Under the pieces are notes generated by a model. It did no database searches, had not been told where the DNA came from, and was given only the letters and a program-made list of their open reading frames with translations. From Lamprocystis purpurea DSM 4197 (lineage in GTDB: Bacteria; Pseudomonadota; Gammaproteobacteria; Chromatiales; Chromatiaceae): a stretch of 34,689 bases of DNA. How positions within the stretch are numbered: the first letter of the stretch is position 1; every line of letters starts with the position of its first letter. A program made the translations under genes and the position numbers. Positions 29,999 through 34,689 of the stretch are shown here, piece by piece. Where the stretch lies: contig NZ_KB902419.1 of NCBI RefSeq assembly GCF_000379525.1, positions 7,534 to 42,222 on the forward strand, read 5' to 3'.

Positions 29999-30282
29999 AA
30001 CTCGCCTTCTCCAATCACGCCCTTGCGCGAGTGCGCCAGCGGGGCCTGCGTGAACGCGATGTCGCGATGGTCCTGGACGCTGGAACACTACTCGGCGAAG
30101 ACAGCGTCATGCTGCTCGATCAGGATGTTGCCCGCGCAATCGAAACGCGCAAGCGGGAAATCGCCGCCCTGGAACGACTGCGTGGCTGTCGCGTCGTGAT
30201 GGGCGGGGAGACCGTGGTCACGGTCTATCGGCCCGTTCATAAGGTCGAAAAGCGCCTGCTGCGTGCCGAGCGGAACCACTGA
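29995..30282 (+). CDS. DUF4258 family small protein, possible toxin
   Basis: A 95-residue protein starting MKLAFSNHALARVRQRGLRERDV. The H-A-x-x-R-x-x-x-R-G-L N-terminus followed by a VVTVYRP-type strand is characteristic of DUF4258, a family related in size and context to RelE/BrnT-like RNase toxins; activity has not been generally established. The ATG overlaps the stop of the helix-turn-helix gene, and together they have the architecture of a toxin-antitoxin pair in which the regulator comes first. The basic character (KVEKRLLRAERNH tail) would suit RNA binding. Confidence 0.7.
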   Translation: MKLAFSNHALARVRQRGLRERDVAMVLDAGTLLGEDSVMLLDQDVARAIETRKREIAALERLRGCRVVMGGETVVTVYRPVHKVEKRLLRAERNH

Positions 30283-30563
30283 GATGCACCTTGAAAAAGC
30301 CGCCTGCCTTATCTATAGTGTCAGACACGTACGATAAGGCGGGAGCAAGCGACGGGGAAAACGCAAGCGTGACAAGGGTTGCGGTCCGCCACCAGTGCCA
30401 GCCGCCGTCCCACCCGCCGCCACTTTGGTTGGCTGAAACGTCCAGTCCGGAGCGAGATTTCCGGCCTAAGTGCCTAAGTGCCTTAGCGGCAGGCTTTCCG
30501 CACGTCCGCGCGCGGCCAAACCGAAATCTGGCATCTTCAGTAACTCTATCGAGTATTTGTCCC
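30283..30563. other. 281-nt spacer with a strong hairpin and short repeats
   Basis: GCCTTATC (30306-30313) and GATAAGGC (30333-30340) are perfect inverted arms enclosing another palindrome, GTGTCAGACAC (30318-30328). The element might terminate the upstream pair or be a protein or recombinase binding site. A short direct repeat, CTAAGTGC in tandem (about 30466-30480), lies further on. An open frame crosses the region (from 30291), but it has no coding character before 30564. Confidence 0.6.
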
Positions 30564-30905
30564 ATGAGTGACCGCGACAAAAAGCGAACTTTCACATTCC
30601 CGGTATATTGCCCGCGCTTCAAACAAAACGACGATTACGAACTGACCGTTCTTGAGGATGGTTGGCACGTAGCTCATAGTGCGATCAACGGCGACTGCGA
30701 TCCGCGCGGGGCTCCCTTTCTTTACGAAAATCTCACGCACGATTCGATTGAATATCCGTCTGGGCTTCCTGTTGCACTGGAAAGCCTATTTGAACATGCG
30801 CGTGACGGTACGCTTACCGATGATGAAATACGATCCCGGCTAGATCGTCTGGCGCAGTGGGTCAATCATGTCAATGCTGTTGAGCGGCCTCAATTCGATG
30901 ATTGA
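30564..30905 (+). CDS. Small cytoplasmic protein of unknown function
   Basis: No family recognised. The product is 113 residues with no signal peptide or membrane segment. It opens MSDRDKKRTFTFPVYCPRFK and has a beta-rich centre (YELTVLEDGWHVAHSAINGD), then helices rich in acidic and basic residues (ALESLFEHARDGTLTDDEIR). Balanced composition and plausible secondary structure argue that it is real. The ATG at 30564 is preferred over the longer frame from 30291. It stands alone between two repeat-like hairpins, as gene-cassette cargo often does, but no integron attC site was identified. Confidence 0.55.
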   Translation: MSDRDKKRTFTFPVYCPRFKQNDDYELTVLEDGWHVAHSAINGDCDPRGAPFLYENLTHDSIEYPSGLPVALESLFEHARDGTLTDDEIRSRLDRLAQWVNHVNAVERPQFDD

Positions 30906-30910
30906 GCGCC

Positions 30911-30940
30911 GCAGGTTGGGGTGAGGAACGAACCCCAACT
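30911..30940. repeat. GCAG-headed hairpin, REP/MITE-like
   Basis: GCAG is followed by GTTGGGGT (30915-30922) and its inverted complement ACCCCAAC (30932-30939) around a 9-nt loop. This resembles the widely scattered GTAGGTTGGG...CCCAAC small repeats of proteobacteria and cyanobacteria, recalled rather than checked here. It lies 6 nt after the preceding gene, in a 132-nt spacer. Confidence 0.6.
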
Positions 30941-31037
30941 GTCCCGAAGGATGTCCAGTGCAACGCCACCATCGATAGCCTGAAAGCCCGCGATGCGATA
31001 CGCTCTACCGGACCACACCGAGGAATAAGTTTATTCA

Positions 31038-31469
31038 ATGAACGCAGACTTTCTCGACGCACACCACCGCCACTGGCAGGACGCCGAACTGCTATTTGGT
31101 CTCGGGCGCCTTGCGAATGCCGATCACCTTTACGGGGTGGCTGCCGAATGTGGCTTGAAGCGATTGATGCACGCCTTCGGCATGACGCTCACTTCAGACG
31201 GCGGTCCTCAGAACAAATTCGACCGCGTGCATGTGATGGAGGCAAATAAATCGGGCAATGCGTGGGATCGCTATGAAAGCTATCGCTCAGGCCACCACCA
31301 GGGAACGCATTATGGTCTACCGACGCCCAGCCCGTTTCTCGATTGGGACGTGTCGCAGCGCTACGCACACCAACGCGATATCGATGCGCCACGAGTGAAA
31401 CCACATCGCACGGGTGCGGCCGTCGTCCATGCGTTGATCAAGAAAGCGATGGTAGAGGGTTTAATATGA
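31038..31469 (+). CDS. Small helical protein, possibly HEPN-like, first gene of a three-gene cassette
   Basis: A 143-residue protein. The first 50 residues have the look of a HEPN core: a helix HHRHWQDAELLFGLGRLA, then NADHLYGVAAECGLKRLMHA, the position where HEPN proteins carry A-x-E-x-x-L-K. The canonical RNase motif R-x4-6-H is not clean: the candidates are RYESYRSGHH (78-87) and the C-terminal RVKPH. It could therefore be an RNase relative or an inactive one. Database entries of similar proteins are sometimes labelled methyltransferase, but I see no SAM motif. Its stop overlaps the next gene's ATG (ATGA), so it is translated with the ATPase. A weak AGGAA lies 12 nt upstream. Confidence 0.7.
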   Translation: MNADFLDAHHRHWQDAELLFGLGRLANADHLYGVAAECGLKRLMHAFGMTLTSDGGPQNKFDRVHVMEANKSGNAWDRYESYRSGHHQGTHYGLPTPSPFLDWDVSQRYAHQRDIDAPRVKPHRTGAAVVHALIKKAMVEGLI

Positions 31470-32776
31470 CCACCTTCGACGGTGTTCTTCCTGAAATCAG
31501 CACGATCTTCCAGGATTACGCGGACGCTGTGCGACGTATGGTGCCGATAGTTATCAATCGCGATCTGAATGGTCGGGTGCGGCTGATCGTCGCGGAAAAA
31601 TGGCAGGAAGACGCATCAGCGCGGGCGGCACTCGATGCCATCGCGGGTGAGATGCGCCGCAGGCTTGACCTTCATGGCTTCGAGCCGAACCGGGCCGTGC
31701 TGTTCGAGGAAAGCGTGGAATCGGTCATTGAAGGGATTCCGCATTTTCCGCTCGCTGGCGTCTCTGGCGTGTCGGTCATCGATCGACTCGCCACCGAAGG
31801 GAACTGGTCATCCATCGCTCCGCTCACGGCAGGGGTGACGCGAGTCGTGTTTTTCTCGATCAAGGGCGGCCTTGGTCGATCGACGGCCTTGGCCGCGTCG
31901 GCCTGGGCACTGGCCGAGCGGGGTAAACGGGTCCTGGTGCTCGACCTGGACCTGGAGTCGCCGGGGCTGTCGTCCTCCTTGCTGCCCCAAGAGCGGCGGC
32001 CCGCCTTCGGTATCGTCGACTGGCTGGTAGAAGACTTGGTGGAGAATGGCGAGGCAGTGTTTGAGGACATGGCCGCCACCAGTACCTTGTCCCATGATGG
32101 CGAGATCTATGTGGTACCGGCACATGGCGCAAACCCCGGCGAATATGTGGCGAAACTCGGTCGTGCCTGGATGCCGAAGATCGCGAACGATGGTCGGCGC
32201 GAGTCCTGGTCGCAACGTTTGCAACGCCTGTTGGATGCACTCGAAGCGCGCTGGAAGCCTGACGTGATCCTGATCGATTCGCGCGCCGGCATCGACGAGG
32301 TGGCGTCGGCCTGTGTGACCGATCTCGGCGCGAACCTGGTACTGCTCTGCGCCATCGACGGGGAGCAGACCTGGTCCGGCCACCGTATCCTGTTCCGCCA
32401 TTGGCGTACCACCGGTGTCGTGCGGGAGATCCGGGAGCGGCTGCAGTTGATTGGCGCAATGGTTCCGGACGTGGATGGGGCTGCCTATTTCGATGGATTA
32501 CGTGAGCGCGCCTGGGCTGTGTTTGCTGAGGAACTTTACGACGAGGTGCCCGCCGGCGCGTTGGCAGTTGACAGCACCTGGAGCTTCGACAAATCCGACG
32601 AAGGCGCACCCCATTACCCGTGGCCGATCCGCTGGCATCGCGGTTTCGCGGCCGTTCGCTCGTTGCATGAACGCTTCCAGGTCGTCGACGCGCGCGAGGT
32701 GGATGCCATTTTCGGTCCTGTCGTCGAAGGGTTGTGGAATTTCATGGGCGGCGATGAAGAAGCGAATCATGTGTGA
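31466..32776 (+). CDS. KGGLGR-motif ParA/MinD-like ATPase
   Basis: A 436-residue SIMIBI-type ATPase. Residues 1-125 form an N-terminal helical/alpha-beta domain with no recognised family. The ATPase domain starts at the deviant Walker A, SIKGGLGRST (133-140), where the usual second Lys of KGGVGKST is Arg. LDLDLESPG (159-167) and DVILIDSRAG (266-275) correspond to the A' and Walker B/switch elements of ParA-like proteins. The KGGVGR variant is known as a family found in conflict-type operons. The start overlaps the previous stop and the stop overlaps the following start by 8 nt. It is probably a nucleotide-dependent switch rather than a DNA-segregation factor. Confidence 0.85.
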   Translation: MTTFDGVLPEISTIFQDYADAVRRMVPIVINRDLNGRVRLIVAEKWQEDASARAALDAIAGEMRRRLDLHGFEPNRAVLFEESVESVIEGIPHFPLAGVSGVSVIDRLATEGNWSSIAPLTAGVTRVVFFSIKGGLGRSTALAASAWALAERGKRVLVLDLDLESPGLSSSLLPQERRPAFGIVDWLVEDLVENGEAVFEDMAATSTLSHDGEIYVVPAHGANPGEYVAKLGRAWMPKIANDGRRESWSQRLQRLLDALEARWKPDVILIDSRAGIDEVASACVTDLGANLVLLCAIDGEQTWSGHRILFRHWRTTGVVREIRERLQLIGAMVPDVDGAAYFDGLRERAWAVFAEELYDEVPAGALAVDSTWSFDKSDEGAPHYPWPIRWHRGFAAVRSLHERFQVVDAREVDAIFGPVVEGLWNFMGGDEEANHV

Positions 32777-34202
32777 CGTGCAACGCATCCGACAGGCCAT
32801 TATCGAGGCGATACCGCTCACGACCTCGAACCACGGCGAAACACCCGATCGGCAGCACCTGTACCTACCGCCGGCCCATGTCAAGGCGCTACGCATCGAG
32901 TGCAATCTGGTCATCGGTGCGCGTGGCGTGGGTAAATCGTTCTGGACGGCGGCGCTCGGGTCAAGAGAAGTGCGGGCATCGCTTGGGACTTCGGTGCATG
33001 AACTGGAACGCACTGATGTCCGTATCGGGTTTGGAGTCACCCCGGATATCGCGGCGTTTCCCGACGGGGCGTCGCTTTCGCAACTCATGCAGAGCGGCAG
33101 CGAACCATACGCTATCTGGCGCGCGGTCCTCGCCCGCTGGCTGACGGGCGTCGTCGGGGAGGACATTCCAAAAGCCGCTTGGTGCGATTCAGTCTCTTGG
33201 GTGCAGGAGAATCCCGAGCCCTTAGCCAGGCTGATGGAACGCGCCAATCAGCATTTCCTGGATGACCATCGCTTGGGGCTGATCGTCTTTGACGCCCTTG
33301 ATCGCACGAGCAGTGACTGGCGAACGATGGATAGCATCGTGCGAGATTTGCTCCGGGTCGTGCTCTGGCTTAAGTCCTATCCGTGTTTGCACGCCAAGGT
33401 GTTTCTGCGCGAGGACCAATCAGCCCGCACGATCACAGACTTCCCCGATGCCTCGAAGCTCCTTGCCACCAAAGCCGAACTGACGTGGGCGCCGCACGAT
33501 CTTCATGGCTTGATGTGGCAAATGCTCTGCAATGCGCCCAACGAACATGGCGCTTGTATGCGCGAAGTCTACCGTGAGGTTGTCGGTTCGTTGCCGGATG
33601 AGCACGGATCTGGGTGGCGTCTCGCGGAGGACGTGAAGCGAGACGGCGTCAAACAGCGCGGATTGTTTGAGGCACTGTCCGGCCTCTGGATGGGCCGCGA
33701 CCGTCGACGGGGCGTCCCGTATGTGTGGTCGGTGAGCCATCTGGCCGATGGGCGAGGACGCACTTCACCGCGATCGTTTCTCGCTGCCATTCGTGCCGCT
33801 GCCGAGGATTCATTGGAACAGTATTCAGACCATGAGTATGCGCTTCACTACGAAAGCATCAAACGTGGCGTACAGACAGCTTCGGAAATCCGCGTTGCGG
33901 AAATGGCCGAAGATTACCCATGGGTTACGCCACTCATGCATCCCCTGCGTGGGTTGACGGTGCCCTGTGATTTTGACGCTGTCCAATCGCGTTGGGGCGA
34001 GTTATCTCCGGGTGGTTTGCGGTCCGCTTCAGATTTAAGATTGCCGCCCCAACACATCGAACGCGGCTGGCCCGGGGTCCGTGACGATCTTGAGCGCCTT
34101 GGTATTTTTGAGACAATGAAAGATGGCCGTGTGAATTTGCCGGACTTGTACCGTGTCGGGTTTGGTCTTGGCCGCCGTGGTGGCGTCAAGCCGATCACAT
34201 GA
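32769..34202 (+). CDS. P-loop NTPase partner of the KGGLGR ATPase
   Basis: A 477-residue protein with a clear Walker A, GARGVGKS (50-57), and Walker B-like LIVFDALDRT (171-180), which suggests an AAA/STAND-like ATPase fold. There is no signal peptide or membrane segment. The C-terminal 200 residues (SLEQYSDHEYALHYESIKRG onward) end in a probable winged-helix region (WPGVRDDLERLGIFETMKDG, then RVNLPDLYRVGFGLGRRG). ATG at 32769 overlaps the previous gene by 8 nt; an in-frame ATG at 32754 is possible. I do not recognise a named family. The tight overlap implies that it forms a complex with, or acts in sequence with, the KGGLGR ATPase. Confidence 0.8.
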   Translation: MCDVQRIRQAIIEAIPLTTSNHGETPDRQHLYLPPAHVKALRIECNLVIGARGVGKSFWTAALGSREVRASLGTSVHELERTDVRIGFGVTPDIAAFPDGASLSQLMQSGSEPYAIWRAVLARWLTGVVGEDIPKAAWCDSVSWVQENPEPLARLMERANQHFLDDHRLGLIVFDALDRTSSDWRTMDSIVRDLLRVVLWLKSYPCLHAKVFLREDQSARTITDFPDASKLLATKAELTWAPHDLHGLMWQMLCNAPNEHGACMREVYREVVGSLPDEHGSGWRLAEDVKRDGVKQRGLFEALSGLWMGRDRRRGVPYVWSVSHLADGRGRTSPRSFLAAIRAAAEDSLEQYSDHEYALHYESIKRGVQTASEIRVAEMAEDYPWVTPLMHPLRGLTVPCDFDAVQSRWGELSPGGLRSASDLRLPPQHIERGWPGVRDDLERLGIFETMKDGRVNLPDLYRVGFGLGRRGGVKPIT

Positions 34203-34208
34203 ATCGCT

Positions 34209-34237
34209 GGATGGCAGTCAACCAACGGACTGCATCC
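34209..34237 (+). terminator. Hairpin after the three-gene cassette
   Basis: GGATGGCAGTC (34209-34219) pairs with GACTGCATCC (34228-34237) with a single bulged G and an 8-nt loop, 7 nt after the stop of the last cassette gene. No T-tract follows, so it may be a terminator or an mRNA 3'-end stabiliser. Confidence 0.45.
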
Positions 34238-34359
34238 GGGGGCGACTGTTCATCCACGATCAGAGTCTCGGTCAGGGGTTGTCCGCTCTTTGCCCCGCAG
34301 GACGATGGTGCCGCAGCGACCAGCATCCTGTATCACCCGACAATTCGTTATGATTCCCC

Positions 34360-34689
34360 ATGGCAACCACCCTGATCAGTTGGCTCGGCCGCACTGATCT
34401 GCGGGCCGTCACTGAGACCGAGCAAGTCGGTCTCGGTCCCGTCACCCAGGCCCTGCACACCGGCCGCTTCGCCCGGCTGGAACTCCTCTGCGACTACGCT
34501 CCGGACGTGGCCGCACATTATCTGGCCTGGCTCCAGACCCAGGCACCAATCCCCGTCACCCCTCACTACGTTACCCTCGACAGCCCCACCGACTTCGGCG
34601 CCATCTACCGGCACGCCCGCGCGGTCGTCGCGGAGACCCTCGCCGGCCATCCGCCGGGTGACGGACTCGCCTTTCATCTGAGCCCCGGC
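34360..34689 (+). CDS. N-terminal CARF-like domain protein, possibly an RtcR-like sigma54 regulator (3' truncated)
   Basis: Only the first 110 residues are in the window. MATTLISWLGRTDLRAV at the start, then FARLELLCDY, VTPHYVTLDSPTDFGAIY and FHLSPG, follow the alternating strand-helix order of a CARF (Rossmann-like) ligand-sensing domain; SPG is at the place of the CARF T/S-G-G-T motif. In CARF proteins of this type the rest is often a sigma54 AAA+ activation domain, as in RtcR, but it lies outside the window. No strong ribosome binding site is seen. It is 157 nt after the three-gene cassette on the same strand, so a joint role in stress or phage sensing is plausible but unproven. Confidence 0.55.
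   Translation, partial: MATTLISWLGRTDLRAVTETEQVGLGPVTQALHTGRFARLELLCDYAPDVAAHYLAWLQTQAPIPVTPHYVTLDSPTDFGAIYRHARAVVAETLAGHPPGDGLAFHLSPG

Noticed and set aside
30291-30563. Longer version of the 113-residue orphan protein
   Set aside because: The first 91 codons cross a hairpin and repeats and lack coding character; the ATG at 30564 is better.
30661-30680. TGGCACG element resembling a sigma54 -24 box
   Set aside because: The -12 GC is missing at the required distance and the site is inside a coding region.
34203-34359. Possible sigma54 (-24/-12) promoter before the CARF-like gene
   Set aside because: No GG-N10-GC pair with an acceptable TGGCAC/TTGC match was found.

Overview
The window looks like part of the photosynthesis gene cluster of a GC-rich purple bacterium, most likely a purple sulfur bacterium (gammaproteobacterial, Chromatiaceae-like). 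The evidence is a continuous set of bacteriochlorophyll and reaction-centre genes, the presence of both the oxygen-dependent (AcsF) and oxygen-independent (BchE) ring cyclases, and a FimV-type LysM domain typical of Gammaproteobacteria. Lineage is inferred from gene content; no rRNA is present and I do not name a genus.

Region 1 (1-16317, all + strand) is the photosynthesis island: bchN (5' end outside the window), bchB, bchH, bchL, bchM, lhaA, puhA, puhB, puhC, puhE, bchE, a hemN-type coproporphyrinogen oxidase and bchJ. Many junctions overlap (bchB/bchH, bchH/bchL, bchM/lhaA), which indicates translational coupling. Together the genes make Mg-protoporphyrin, methylate it, close ring E without oxygen, reduce protochlorophyllide in the dark, and assemble the reaction centre-LH1 core. 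A long AT-rich heptamer inverted repeat interrupts the run between bchL and bchM.

Region 2 (16386-19941, - strand) holds two small envelope genes (an Asn/Arg hexapeptide-repeat protein and a DUF2092 protein) and an unusual fusion of a FimV-type LysM domain to a ClC chloride channel. Region 3 (19942-22021) holds a REP/BIME-like double hairpin, then a visibly less GC-rich PstI/BsuBI-type adenine methyltransferase whose restriction endonuclease partner survives only as an N-terminal stub.

Region 4 (22022-28622) has a large TPR protein, a transglutaminase-like protein, acsF and an upstream alpha/beta hydrolase. The hydrolase is preceded by a perfect TGT-N12-ACA palindrome (PpsR/CrtJ type). A lipoprotein hydrolase and a small secreted Cys-containing protein follow.

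Region 5 (28623-34689) is accessory. It has a helix-turn-helix gene with a strong promoter and dyad operators, overlapping a DUF4258 gene (possible toxin-antitoxin-like pair); an orphan small gene; a GCAG-headed hairpin repeat; and a tightly overlapping three-gene cassette. The cassette encodes a small helical, possibly HEPN-like protein, a KGGLGR-motif ParA/MinD-like ATPase and a second P-loop NTPase. It is followed by the start of a gene whose N-terminus resembles a CARF-type sensor domain. This last block is the best candidate for an undescribed, possibly defence-related, system.
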